Shown here one piece after another: positions 42,474-52,932 of a stretch of DNA of 64,000 nucleotides. A model generated the notes under the pieces. The model was not told the DNA's origin. It did no database searches and saw nothing but the letters and a program-made list of their open reading frames with translations. The first letter of the stretch is position 1, and the number at the start of each line of letters is the position of its first letter. This DNA comes from Trichoplusia ni (lineage: Eukaryota; Arthropoda; Insecta; Lepidoptera; Noctuidae): positions 13,268,001-13,332,000 of the forward strand of contig NC_039478.1 in NCBI RefSeq assembly GCF_003590095.1, in the 5' to 3' direction. Made by a program: the position numbers and the translations under genes.

Positions 42474-42881
42474 CTGGTGAGTGAATACGCGGGACTGTTC
42501 GCAGGCTCCCGGCCTATATTACGATGTAAGAGGGGCACGATAAGTATGTTTTATCTTGTAGGTTTTTTTTGTCATTGAAATTGATTCATGAACGGTTTTA
42601 TAATTTCAAATTTATTTGATAAGATTCGGTGTCGGTTTTTTTTCTCTTATTACTGTGGTAACGGTTGTTGTGCTTTATGCATAAAATGGCCTTTTAGGTA
42701 ACAGAACCGCTATTGAAAATCCAAAGTCGTTGTCAAATTATATCATTTCAAGTCGGTAGAACTTTTTCAGGCAGGCATTGTTATGAAAAATAACCGGCAA
42801 GAAATTCCATGGTTCAACAATATACGTGAGACAAATTAAAAATGGCCTCCTCTTGCGACCAATCGCAGCCACCATTTTTAT

Positions 42882-43076
42882 TTAATCTACTATTTCATTC
42901 AAAAACTCGTTCTCATCATTTTTTCGGTACTTATATTTGAGACCCAGCTCTCCGAAAACACTTAGTACAGACATACAGTCAGGCACAGCTCTGCTGACAC
43001 CGTTACGTAACATTGACGACAATAGTGGCGCTGCGGCACACGACTCAGTCACCTCACGTTCACTAGGGATGTGCAC
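42882..43076 (-). CDS. Possible coding segment downstream of DRE motif
   Basis: The minus frame of 64 codons reads MHIPSEREVTESCAAAP, SMLRNGVSRAVPDCMSVL, SVFGELGLKYKYRKNDE and NEFLNEIVD. Composition is protein-like and the block is GC-richer than its flanks. Its first ATG lies 16 bases after a TATCGATA promoter motif, too close for an ordinary start codon, so translation would start at a later ATG (the SMLRN methionine) or the block is a leader. A plus-strand frame mirrors it. The family is not recognised. Confidence 0.3.
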   Translation of the reverse strand: MHIPSEREVTESCAAAPLLSSMLRNGVSRAVPDCMSVLSVFGELGLKYKYRKNDENEFLNEIVD

Positions 43077-43091
43077 TCGACACTCTGATAC

Positions 43092-43099
43092 TATCGATA
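43092..43099. promoter_or_regulatory. DRE (TATCGATA) core promoter motif
   Basis: A perfect TATCGATA, the DREF-binding element of many housekeeping-type insect promoters. It lies just upstream, on the minus strand, of the 42882-43076 frame. Confidence 0.4.
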
Positions 43100-43129
43100 T
43101 ACACGAGACTGTAGGATATATGTAGGTGA

Positions 43130-44010
43130 GGAATAGGTATATTATTATTAAGACCGATTTAAGAGTAGAGAAGTTAAATTGAAAGTATCAAACATTCGAT
43201 TCAGAATCAAACACACGAGCAAATTTGGGCTTGAGACAGCTGATTATTAAATAATATATATAATAATGTATTTAAGATTTGCCTGAAGAATAAGCCACCG
43301 CTTATTTTTATATAACTAATTAATGTTTCAAAAACATGTTTTTATCAAACTAATGTTTGCGGTACCGCTGTTTGTGTAAATTACCAGTAACTTTATTTTG
43401 AAAATCGTCTTATTAAGGACTTAATTGAATTCTCCACAAATTAAAATATATTAAAACAGCGACGTGCTTAACAGTAGTTTGTTTACAACTTCAAATTGGA
43501 CTAGTAAGGTCACGCAAAGGTCTCAAATTAAGTACTCCGAAATATCTAACAAGCATTTACTTTAAACACAACATCTAAATTGAAATTCCATGTACAACAA
43601 ACAAGTCTAACTCGAAACTCAAAACTTTTCAAAACTCGAGACACATTCATCCCACAATTTAAACTTGCTTATAATTTATCGATAAACATTGTCCCCTCAC
43701 TATTCAAGTATATTCAACCTGTAATGCAATTAAGTCAGTTAATTACAGCGAATGTAACAAACAGTTTAATTATTCCCTTTTCTTTGTAAACGTCTTATTT
43801 AATTTATTTTAGTCCAGTCTAGACTTATTTTGAACCTAATTCTTAATTCATTAGGCTGAGCTTAAGTAATTGTTTAGTGGTTTTCAAATTTGACCTAGGT
43901 TAAGATGAGTTCTTAAGTGAGTTTCATAAATAATTTGACTTGAATTTAGATACTTGAAATGGAAATAGTAGTCGATTATAAATATTTATCGTTTTCACAA
44001 ATTTTATAAA
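43130..44010. other. AT-rich DNA, nothing recognised
   Basis: A 69-codon plus frame at 43580 is unsupported. Confidence 0.45.
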
Positions 44011-44017
44011 ACATCTC

Positions 44018-44100
44018 AAACCCAAAAAAAGCCAAGTTGGAGTCGGGCTCCCGATACTGAGGGATCCGTGCTATTAGGCTGTATATTACTTTCATGAAAT
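44018..44100 (+). repeat. Family C 5' fragment
   Basis: GCCAAGTTGGAGTCGGGCTC then CCGATACTGAGGGATCCG. Confidence 0.55.
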
Positions 44101-44620
44101 TATCCTAAGTTAACTCCAACCCTTGTAAACACAAATCAATTGAACAAACCAGCAGCACACCGACCACAACATACACAAATACCATTACGTCTAATCTTAT
44201 AAGCAAATCCTTATTTACATGAACACAGAAATACAAAAGCAATATAATTTCCCGACAATCCTTGTGCTAAAGCTATTCGGATACAAATTGTACGTTACGA
44301 GAATGTTGTTCGCGATAACATCTTGTTAAGATTAGAGGGTGCTAATGTATAGGATAACAAGTGAATGTGCTATTTGCTTCTAAAAGATTGAATGTGGATA
44401 CCTGTGGTTGACGTTGAGTGCATTCCATATTTTCTTCTTTTCCATGTGGCCAGGGAATGATAAATTGACAGGGTAGATATTGCATTGCATTATAGGTATT
44501 GTGGTTATTGAATGATAATTGCAAAATCCAGTTTCTGAACATAAATATTATCTACCTATCTTAGTAATTAAGAGGCCAGGTTTTCATCATACGTGGACCC
44601 AGGAGTGAAAAGTTTTTCAA
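44101..44620. other. AT-rich DNA, nothing recognised
   Basis: The 66-codon minus frame at 44342 is unsupported. Confidence 0.45.
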
Positions 44621-44634
44621 ATTATGTTTTTTCA

Positions 44635-44850
44635 TAATGTTTTTAGAACACTACTGATATTTGCAGACATGTAAATATCGTGAAGAAACCCATGCCGCTA
44701 CATTATCATATGGAGTTTAGCCTCTAATGATTTTTGTCACTTTAGAATCATCATCATCATCACTCAGTTTAGACCATTTTTAATTTGTGGTCGGCGTAGC
44801 ACCTCTCCTTATTCGAAACTTTTCAGCTTTGGAAAAACATAAATAAATAT
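44635..44850 (-). pseudogene. LINE 3' end remnant, mixed orientation
   Basis: A (ATC)n tract at 44748-44762 is followed on plus by GTGGTCGGCGTAGCACCTCT, the reverse of the LINE end GAGGTGCTACGCCGACCAC. Next to it, CGTGAAGAAACCCATGCC (44680) is a LINE 3' landmark in the other orientation. Confidence 0.45.
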
Positions 44851-44982
44851 TCTAAAAGCCAAAACCCTCTACTAAGTTCAGTGACGCTTTGCTGATGACA
44901 CTATAACACTATGGGTAGTGGATCACACCATGAACATTTACATCGTCAGATAAAAAATTGCAAAATTTATGTAGATTGGCAC

Positions 44983-45002
44983 ACTTGGTGAGTGGCTCAC
45001 CG
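44983..45002. repeat. Short palindrome with donor-like text
   Basis: GGTGAGTGGCTCACC is a perfect hairpin around a 3-base loop; the GGTGAGT half mimics a 5' splice site. Confidence 0.5.
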
Positions 45003-45094
45003 TGCCAACAGACATGTTTGCGAGACTTTCTGATATTTGTCCCAATTTTGGTGTATTGTACTGTTAGGAGACGTATGTCTTCTTTTATATTGAA

Positions 45095-45175
45095 TTTTAT
45101 ATATTATGTTCTATTTTTTTTCTGCAAGGTAAGTAGTCTCGTTTACCTAATAAATAAAAATGAAGAAAAGAAGTT
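45095..45175. other. Opposed ratchet-like splice motifs on both strands
   Basis: On plus, TATTTTTTTTCTGCAAG is directly followed by GTAAGTAG (junction 45128/45129). On minus, CTTCTTTTCTTCATTTTT then ATTTATTAG is directly followed by GTAAAC (junction 45147/45146). Each is a 3' splice site abutting a 5' site, 18 bases apart on opposite strands. Confidence 0.35.
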
Positions 45176-45224
45176 TCCAAAAAATCTTTGGACCTCTTTA
45201 GAGAAGTTGTTGCAATATGAGTAA

Positions 45225-45554
45225 TAAAAGCTACTTAGCCCGCAACAGTTATAAAAAAATACATACTTATTTTTGGATTTGTCGAAATAAAATTAATATT
45301 TTTAGCATTAAAAACATAAATTCACATAAAATCCACTAAGAAATTCCGAGATAAATATCGACGAATTGACTAACTCCTCCATTTTGAAGTTGAAAGTCGG
45401 ATGAAGGGTGGGCTTCGAAATGCTGGCTACATCACTAAGCACATGCTGGTTTGTGACATGTGTTTTGTAATACTCAATGATCGTCATAAAGGCATAAAAT
45501 TCAGGATAAAACAGACTATTCCCTATGTAAGTACGAACTAATTGTATTCATGAT
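45225..45554. other. AT-rich DNA with a faint repeat
   Basis: TTTTGAAGTTGAAAGTCGG then ATGAAGGGTGGGC near 45380 looks like a decayed dispersed repeat. Confidence 0.35.
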
Positions 45555-45725
45555 TCCATCTCAAATCTGATTAGTGGACATCGGGAAACTTGCAGCAGTT
45601 GCAGCGGGAATCGAATTATATCGGACTGGCGCGGGGTGGGCACGTAATACAATCTACACGGTGAAACACTGCAATCAGCCGCCGATGGGAATCGAACCCG
45701 AGACTCCGGGTTTCAATTATCTCGT
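45555..45725 (-). mobile_element. tRNA-derived SINE(s), minus strand
   Basis: Two reversed B boxes are present: GCGGGAATCGAATTATATC at 45605 and GATGGGAATCGAACCCGAG at 45685. This suggests a dimeric or tandem SINE head. Confidence 0.5.
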
Positions 45726-45769
45726 GGAGACTGGGTAAAATTGGATAATGAAGTGGTTTGATTTTTTAG

Positions 45770-45899
45770 GGTTATATTCCCAAAGAGTAAGAACTGTGTG
45801 TCTATCACCAGGCTGTTTCTCATAAACTCTGATATCTAGACAAGAAAATTAAACTTAAAATAAAGATTGAGCAACGGTCATGAATTTGTTTGGTGATAA
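45770..45899 (-). repeat. Family C fragment, minus strand
   Basis: CCCAAAGAGTAAGAACTGTG, CTATCACCAGGCTGTTTCTC and GAGCAACGGTCATG. Confidence 0.5.
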
Positions 45900-45915
45900 C
45901 CCCCCCCCCCCCCCC
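45900..45915 (+). repeat. C16 homopolymer
   Basis: Sixteen C residues directly abut the family C fragment. The length may vary or be misread. Confidence 0.8.
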
Positions 45916-46433
45916 GCCCTTAAATATATTTATTATCAATTGGTTTGCTGAAGGCAATTTATACGGAATCCTCAATGTAGCAATATCAATGGTGAATCCG
46001 AGAGCGGGATTTTTTAATAGGTAGGTATCACTTTTTAGCCTTTGAGTGCGAACCCCTAAAAATGTACCTTCTTAATATTTTTCTCCGACTACGCCCCACT
46101 TATACATAGTTAGGCATCTAGGTTAAATGTGACGAGAGTGGAACAGACGAAGTTATCGATAACTCATAAAGCTAGGTGTCTGTACGTGACTGAGGTCACT
46201 CACCTTGTTTGCTTATCTCGTTATACTCTGATCTAATAAACCATATCTGGGTTACGTATTAATTAAATTATCGGGATTCGGATTTGCGTTGGTATTTCTG
46301 GAAATTAGATAGTTTTGTCAGTTAGTGAAAGTGTCTGTCTTTTTATGATCCTTTTGCATGTTAAGCTCCCATTTCTACACTTAGGCTTCAGGTTGGTCCA
46401 TCGTGTTATTTAGTTTTTGGAGAAGCAGTAGTC
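45916..46433. other. AT-rich DNA, nothing recognised
   Basis: No supported feature. Confidence 0.5.
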
Positions 46434-47003
46434 TCCTATAGTCCGATTTTTAATTCGAGGCAGTAAAATGACATTTCCAGTGTGGCAGGTTTTTAATTCC
46501 AAATAAATAGTGATGTGTTAGAATCGACTTATTACAATCAAAAGTTAGTCGAGCTTACATTTTTTTATTCAGGTATCAAATTAGCTCTGTATAAAAAAAA
46601 TATATTTACGACAATTAATCAAAAGACATGCACGGTGACTGTTTTAAAATGTTAAAAAAAAATAGTAATTTAAATTTATAAAAGTAAAGCCAAATGCGGT
46701 GCTGGTATAAGATGAAGCACCTTACCATGCAAGAAAAGTCGAGCGCATCCAACTCCAAACTGCATGAATTCTGACATTATGCAGTGGTTGGATGAAAAAC
46801 AAATTTAATATCAACTTACAATTATAAAAGCTCAATTAATAGAAATAGTAAATTTTTGATACATAATAAAATAAAGCATGACTAAATGTCATCGTCGTAG
46901 TAAGATTTCCAAACATCACTATTGTAGCGGGTCACCCTTTTTTGTATAAATGACAGTTGCAATTGTCATTTTACTGCCTCGAATTAAAAATCGGACTATA
47001 GGA
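46434..47003. mobile_element. MITE with perfect 40 bp terminal inverted repeats
   Basis: The left end (46434-46473) begins TCCTATAGTCCGATTTTT and is the exact reverse complement of the right end (46964-47003, ending CGGACTATAGGA) over 40 bases. Total length is 570 bp. The interior has no transposase or long frame. Flanks (GTC and CAT) show no clear target duplication; if the ends are CTA-TAGTCC, a TA target, as in Tc1/mariner, is possible. No other copy is in the window. Confidence 0.8.
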
Positions 47004-47089
47004 CATTCGCAAACAAGTTTTGATACCAAGCAGCAGTTCGATTTTTCATGAAATTCGAAGTATTTAAAGTAGGTATATTATATATAGCA

Positions 47090-47350
47090 ACTAGCTGTTG
47101 CCCGCGACTTCGTCCCCGTGGGTAGAAGATATAAATTATGATTTATACCTGCCTTACTTTTTTCACATTTTCCATTGTATCTTCGCTCCTATTAGTCGTA
47201 GCGTGATGGTTTATAGCCTAAAGCCTTCCTCGATTAATGGTCTATTCAACACAGAAATAATTTTTCAATTTGGACCAGTAGTTCCTGAGATTAGCGCGTT
47301 CAAACAAACAAACTCTTCAGCTTTATATATAAGTAATAGTAATATAGATA
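47090..47350 (-). mobile_element. Lep1-like Helitron, full length, minus strand
   Basis: Plus text begins ACTAGCTGTTGCCCGCGAC and ends CTTCAGCTTTATATATAAG. The interior has CTCCTATTAGTCGTAGCG. It has an extra TAATAG-like change at the 5' end. The 96-codon plus frame over it is not a gene. Confidence 0.75.
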
Positions 47351-47960
47351 GACGACGGATCACTCTGCTAACAAATTGTAAAATATAAAAACGAATTAGT
47401 AATTCAAATAAAATTAAAACGAGGATTACCAGCACGTAATATGCCTTAAAGACGCGTCTTCGTCATACGATATGTATAGCTATGTTAAATTTTCTTTGGC
47501 ATACGACACAGAACAATGTCAAATGAGTTTTCATTTAATTTTCTTAATAAGTTTATGCCGAACAGATAAGTAAAGTAGGTACTCTTGGTCTATGCTAGTT
47601 CGATTCTCTTACATTCTTATGAAACGTAAAAAATAGTAAACAAATACTCATTTATTAAAAATTAATTAATTTAAAAAAAAATATTACCAACTTTACAAAT
47701 TTTCCATTAAAAATAAAAATATATCAACAAATAACATGTCCCTGTCAACCAAGACCATGTCCAGAGGCATTATCACGATGTGTTTAAAAAAAACGATTTT
47801 GTGTAGAAAACGGTAAATGTTTTTGTGAATCGCTTTTTCGCTATTTCTCACATGAAGGCTGAAGCATTTTCTAACAAGAAAATGGCGTCCCATCAAATTA
47901 ATGACTGTACCAACAGTTTTTCCATGGTTCATACGATGCCTAGTGACAAATGTACAGACA
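47351..47960. other. AT-rich DNA, nothing recognised
   Basis: The 91-codon minus frame (47693-47968) is low complexity and unsupported. Confidence 0.4.
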
Positions 47961-47977
47961 CCAGCCAAACCCTTACC

Positions 47978-48016
47978 TTTCGGATCCGTCCCTTTTAGTA
48001 TTTGGGGACGGTACCT
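47978..48016 (-). other. Hairpin and donor-like motif
   Basis: CCGTCCC and GGGACGG pair across 12 bases (47987-48012). On the minus strand the block ends CCGAAAG|GTAAGG, a strong donor, but the acceptor is poor and the coding potential minimal. Confidence 0.25.
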
Positions 48017-48295
48017 TTAAAACCTACTTTAATATAAAAGTCTGTCTAAAACAACAATTAGGTACAAACATATCCTACTACGTGGTACTACGTTTGTTTT
48101 GCGTGCCTGTGTAAGCTGAGTATCGCACGTGGACAAACAAACACTTTAATTATCTTTTTTACAAAAAGTCTCATTCCGTTGTTTGCCAATTATACCTTCG
48201 CCAGCGGTGGAGAAAATTACTTGATAGAGAAGTTATTTAATAGAAGCAGGGGTAGCTAAATATTGCAAAGAAAACACAACTTACTATTAAAATTG

Positions 48296-48462
48296 AGAGA
48301 AGTGTGAGTCGGACTCGCAACACTGAGGGTTTCGTACAGATAGGCTAAAGATAGGTGACATGAGAGTGACAAAAAAAAACATAGGTGCCAATTTTATATG
48401 TTACCTACAAAAGAAATGTACATATTACCGTAAGAATCATTGCTTAACCATTCATAGGTCAA
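48296..48462 (+). repeat. Family C 5' part abutting a Helitron
   Basis: AGTGTGAGTCGGACTCGC, ACACTGAGGGTTTCGTAC and AATCATTGCTTAACC. It is cut off exactly where the Lep1-like copy at 48463 begins. Confidence 0.55.
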
Positions 48463-48686
48463 TCTATACTAATATATAAAGCTGAAGGGTTTGTTTTTGT
48501 TTGTTTGAACGCGCTAAACTCAGGAACTGCTGGTTAAAATTGTTTTTTTTTTTGTGTTGAATAGACCATTAATCGACGAAGAAGGAAACGAAGATACAAT
48601 GGAAAATGTGGAAAAAAACAGGGCAGGTATAAATCATAACTTATATCTTCTAATCACGCGGACGAAGTCGCGGGCAACGGCAAGTA
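48463..48686 (+). mobile_element. Lep1-like Helitron with internal deletion
   Basis: Starts TCTATACTAATATATAAAGC and ends GACGAAGTCGCGGGCAACG. The segment from 'GGCTATAAACCATCAC' to 'AATAGGAGC' is missing. The 63-codon plus frame inside is not a gene. Confidence 0.7.
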
Positions 48687-48779
48687 TTAGTAAAAATTGT
48701 ACTCCCAAATCAAGTATCCTGACTTCAATATCAGGAATTCAATAAAGAAACATTTCACAGAAAAACATTTGTAATTTAT

Positions 48780-49980
48780 TATACTAATAATCCTAAAGTC
48801 CATACAAACAAATTATAAAGCAATAACACATCACTTTCGCGTGATTTAGTTCCATAAATCACAGTTAGAAGCATATTTACGAGTTAGTGCTACTCGCCTT
48901 TTATTGCTGCTAACACAACGAGCAATGTACAGCAGGCACATGTAAACGGTTGCAGGGAGGTACATATTGTTTGCATTTCATTGCTTGCTCAAGCAAATTA
49001 TATGAATAAAGTGCCTGTTAAGGTACGGTTTCGGTGGCTGTACTGGAGAAAACTGAGTCGTTTTAAAGGAAAAGATATTTGTGAATTTTTGTTGCTATAA
49101 GACTTCCGTGTGCTTATGAAAGCTCGTGGTTTCTATTAATTGAGCTGTTACTGCAAAATTTTTGAATTATCACTAATCTAATCAAGAGGAATTCGGTTAA
49201 AAGCTGCAGCCGAGTGTTATATCAACCGGATTAAGTTTCACTGACTTTGTACAAAGCTTCTCTAAAAATATATTTTACTTACTTTATTCGGAGAAGGAAT
49301 GCAATTTTTAAAGTCCCAAAGAGGAGAAGATGTTATGTAAACATAATCAGAACCACACCATATAGATACATCTTGTATAATACGAGTTCCTTGTAAAAAA
49401 GCGAATTCTTTAAGCCACCTTTCTATCCCTCGTTTAGTGAAACCGCACCTTAACTTAGAGGGTTGGACTTGGTATTTTTGTAATATCCATAAAGCAAGCC
49501 GCGAGGCTGGGGCTAGCCGCCGGGACCTAATTATGTTGTCTTACAGCGGGTATTATTTACAAGGCTCCGACAATATTACGAGGACTTTGTAAATACTTTT
49601 TAAAACAAATTCTGCAATTTTGTGCCTTCATTTTAAGCATGAAAGGTTTTTTTTTAACTCGAGGTGGTTGTTTCTGATGTTAACTTTAAACCAAACACTC
49701 AAACGAATCTTGTATATTAGTATTAGTATAGTAAGTACAGTAAGCACTTGATTTTTCGATCATTTACTGTAGACCCTTTTCTCTTTCCATATACCTATGT
49801 AAGAAATGGTTTAAAAGTAATCGATTCTTATAGCAGATACACATTGCAAGACGCAAGGAAAAATGCAGCCTCTGCACTACATCCCGTTGGTAAACAAATA
49901 AATTATTAATTTAATTAGACCTAATTGGACATAAATAATTTTAAGGTTATATTATTTAAGTCCTGTTCAAAGTTTGTGAT
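48780..49980. other. Mostly non-repetitive AT-rich DNA
   Basis: 48830-49030 is complex sequence with POU/Hox-like text (ATTTGCAT is nearly present in TTTGCATTTC; CCTTTTATTGCTGC). No gene is seen. Confidence 0.3.
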
Positions 49981-50004
49981 GGATGGCACACTTCTGTTTG
50001 TTGC

Positions 50005-50100
50005 CTATTTATAGGCGGGCGCTGGGCGGACATTGTATTATCGCACCGGAAGCGGGCAAGGTCAGGGCGCCGCCCGCCCTACTTCTTAGAGGATTAAGTT
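50005..50100 (-). promoter_or_regulatory. GC-flanked TATA promoter candidate (or exon)
   Basis: On the minus strand TATAAATAG (50013-50005) is preceded by a GC-rich block with GGGCGGGCGGCGCCC and CGCCCAGCGCCCGCC, the textbook arrangement of a strong TATA promoter. A start is expected near 49984. Read on plus, the same text is TTGCCTATTTATAG|GCGGG to GGGCAAG|GTCAGG, a possible 46-nt exon open in all frames. GCAAGGTCA at 50055 is an FTZ-F1-like half-site. Confidence 0.33.
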
Positions 50101-50440
50101 GAAGGCGGAAGAGAGGTAACAAGGAAGAAATTGAAGAAAGCCTGAGTAATTTTATCATCTTGATTAATGTCCATGACATTGGATTGGACAATTGGACTCT
50201 GACGTTCATATTTTGTGAGGTTGCGTTATACAGTAAAAAGGAATGTGGATACCACACATAGGTATTCGTTCCAAGCATAGAAAGCCTCATCATAGAATCC
50301 ACATAGAAGACAACTCACTTATTTTCATTTATGTAATGCGACACCCAGAGCACTTCAGAACCGACCAGATAACAATCCCGTGGTGACAAAATGAGTAGTA
50401 CCACGTTTGGTAAAATGTCTGACTGCATAGGAATTTAGTA
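50101..50440. other. No feature recognised
   Basis: The 97-codon minus frame (50009-50302) spans the GC block and lacks other support. Confidence 0.4.
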
Positions 50441-50444
50441 ATTA

Positions 50445-50570
50445 TTAACCATGTCTGAGTGGTACTTAAAGGTACTACAGCAAACCTACGGTGCGCGACG
50501 TTTCGCAGGTTTGATCTTTGCTAAGGACAATAATTTGTGTGACACGAATCGCTTGCCCAGCATCCTTCTC
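50445..50570 (+). mobile_element. tRNA-derived SINE, diverged
   Basis: GTCTGAGTGGTACTTAAAGG (A box) and TTTCGCAGGTTTGATCTTTG (B box), then ATTTGTGTGACACGAATCG. Confidence 0.5.
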
Positions 50571-50790
50571 TCACGCATCATAAGCCGGCTTTTTTCCCCT
50601 TACTTCAACCTCCGAAGTAACTATTAGTAGGTGACCTATGCCTTAATCCGCAGCGCTAGCCATATTTTGGACTGGAGTCTTACTGAGCGATGGATATGCT
50701 ATGGACACTAAGAAAAGTTGCCACTTCCAACAAGCAATAAGTTCTGAGACAAAATTACATCCTCTTCCTAATCTATATCTATATCTATAG

Positions 50791-51052
50791 TCTATACTAA
50801 TATATAAAGCTGAAGAGTTTGTTTGTTTGTTTGTTTGAACGCGCTAATCTCAGGAACTACTGGTCCAAATTGAAAAATTATTTTTGTGTTGAATAGACCA
50901 TTAATCGAGGAAGGCTTTAGGCTATAAACCATCACGCTGTGACTAATAGGAGCAAAGATACAATGGAAAATGTGAAAAAAACCGGGCAGGTATACCTAAA
51001 TCATAACTTATATCTTCTACTCACGGGGACGAAGTCGCGGGCAACAGCTAGT
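50791..51052 (+). mobile_element. Lep1-like Helitron, full length
   Basis: TCTATACTAATATATAAAGC to GAAGTCGCGGGCAACAGC then TAGT, with four GTTT units near the 5' end. The 85-codon plus frame overlapping its 3' half is not a gene. Confidence 0.78.
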
Positions 51053-51520
51053 TCCTTTATATATTCCTACCTAATTGGTTATAATTTCCTCACCCAAAGA
51101 AGTATTTTCCTCTTGTTTATCTCTAACAACGCTCTCTCCCTTCCCTCGGTCCACCGCCCGAAGGGTTTATGTGGCAGATTAGACAGGCTTGTGTAACGGA
51201 CGCCCTCTCCAACGTACTGCGCCGCACCGTAAACGGTAGATAACCGCGTTAACTGGACCAGACTAGTCGACTAGCAACTAGTAATGGAACATGGGTATTC
51301 GAGTAAACTAAGTAGTTAGTCTTCGATTTTGACTGTACGTAAAGCCGCGTTGGACAAGCGTTTGTATGTTCCACGAATGCGCATGTGTCCTAGTGCATTT
51401 GTGTGTAATAGTGAAACTAACTGGAACTCTACAAACATTCCACTCACTCTAATTTTTGCCACAAAAAATTGATGCTGATGATGATGATGATGCCACAAAA
51501 AATTAAACACCTTTGGGTTT
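51053..51520. other. No gene; (GAT)n microsatellite
   Basis: A (GAT)n tract lies at 51474-51491. Short frames are unsupported. Confidence 0.4.
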
Positions 51521-51524
51521 TCTT

Positions 51525-51750
51525 TTCCGGTTTCCGAAGAGTTTAAAGTTAAAATAGGGCACTATTAATAAATCTCTGCTTTCTGTCCGTCTATCACCTC
51601 GATGTACCCCATGACATACGATAGCTACAGACATGGAATAGTCATGACGTGTTTATGTTGCCTTTAACTATACATTATGCAAACAAAAATCAACGTTAAG
51701 CAACAGCCACAACTTTGATATTATAATTTTGTTTTTTACTAATCCATTGT
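51525..51750 (-). repeat. Family C repeat, minus strand
   Basis: AAAATAGGGCACTATTAATAA, CTGCTTTCTGTCCGTCTATC and GTTAAGCAACAGCC. Confidence 0.55.
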
Positions 51751-52235
51751 TGTCAGTCTCTCCCACGTATCCCATAACAAATAAATCTACCTACCAGTAA
51801 CAATCAGAAGCGATTCATTTACATTGGTAACCTGCACAAACCGCACACAGTCACTCTGTCCACAGACGCAGTATGAGCGCACTCGAGGGGGATGCTACTC
51901 CCAATCCAATCCAACAGAACGCGCTGAGGCTTTTGATTAAGTTAACTGACAGATATGTCGTAGTTAGGTAAATACTGGTAAACCTATACTGGGAAATGTT
52001 ATATGATAATTCACTATGTTCCTTGGGCTTGATGTGTATGAGAATTTGTATTATTGTGCTGTCAATGGCTTCGTTAAAGTAGTTTTTAATCTGCTTTAAA
52101 GAACCTAATCCATCTACTGTTTTTCTCTGTGTCCATTTATGTAATAGATGCAGTTCAACTTATAAGCAAAGAAAACAAGTTCTCCAAAGAGGTTTAGTGA
52201 TAAAGACTTGACAAATTGATCTAACATCCAATTTT
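51751..52235. other. No feature recognised
   Basis: A GC-richer patch at 51860-51930 (GAGCGCACTCGAGGG; CAATCCAATCC) is unassigned. Confidence 0.4.
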
Positions 52236-52237
52236 CA

Positions 52238-52340
52238 GTTCGAATCGCGTCACCTCATAATTAAGGACTCCGGTTGAGTCCGAAACAAGTCGGGCAACCC
52301 CGATAAATACGCGTGACTTAATCACTACATCATGTAGTAC
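52238..52340 (+). repeat. Second copy of the 1568-1682 repeat
   Basis: AAGGACTCCGGTTGAGTCC then CCCCGATAAATACGCGTGA align with 1609-1663. Confidence 0.65.
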
Positions 52341-52769
52341 CATCCAATTATCATTTCTCTAAATTTTCGAAAACATTACAAATTCATACAATCCCGCTGA
52401 TCACATGGTTTCAAGAAACATTAATTACAGGCTTTAAAATTACGGCTATTAATTATAAAAGCTTTACTTCTATAACTTTATCGATACTTTTACACAAGTC
52501 CCCAGTACACGTCGGAATTAATACCGATTTTAATGACTTTCATTAATTATGATGTAATTAGGAAACTTACGTGAAAGTTGTAAATAGGAAGCTAATAGTG
52601 TAATTGTTACAAAAGCTGTGGTTTTTTCCAACGTCTGTGAGAGCATTTCCGTTGCAATCTAGATGAAAAATGAAATTTTCTCGCTATTTCATGAATGTGG
52701 TAAGTTGAGTGAAAATCCTGTTAGGCAAAATCCTTTTTTTAAGTCAAATAAAAATATCCTATGTGTTAT
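52341..52769. other. AT-rich DNA, nothing recognised
   Basis: No supported feature. Confidence 0.5.
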
Positions 52770-52900
52770 TCCAGGCCAGCCTATGAACATCTTTGCCAAA
52801 TTTTACTAAAATCCAATTATGTAGTAGTTTTTGCTATAAGAGTGTCAAGTATTCACACGTACTCACAAACGTTTTAATTTTCAATAAAAGTAGGGCATCA
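52770..52900 (-). mobile_element. Helitron-like fragment, family B
   Basis: GCCAAATTTTACTAAAATCC, then GTAGTAGTTTTTGC and CACACGTACTCACAAACG is the reversed family B body. The 77-codon plus frame is not a gene. Confidence 0.5.
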
Positions 52901-52932
52901 CGCAATCGTGACATATTTATTTGCTTCATCAC

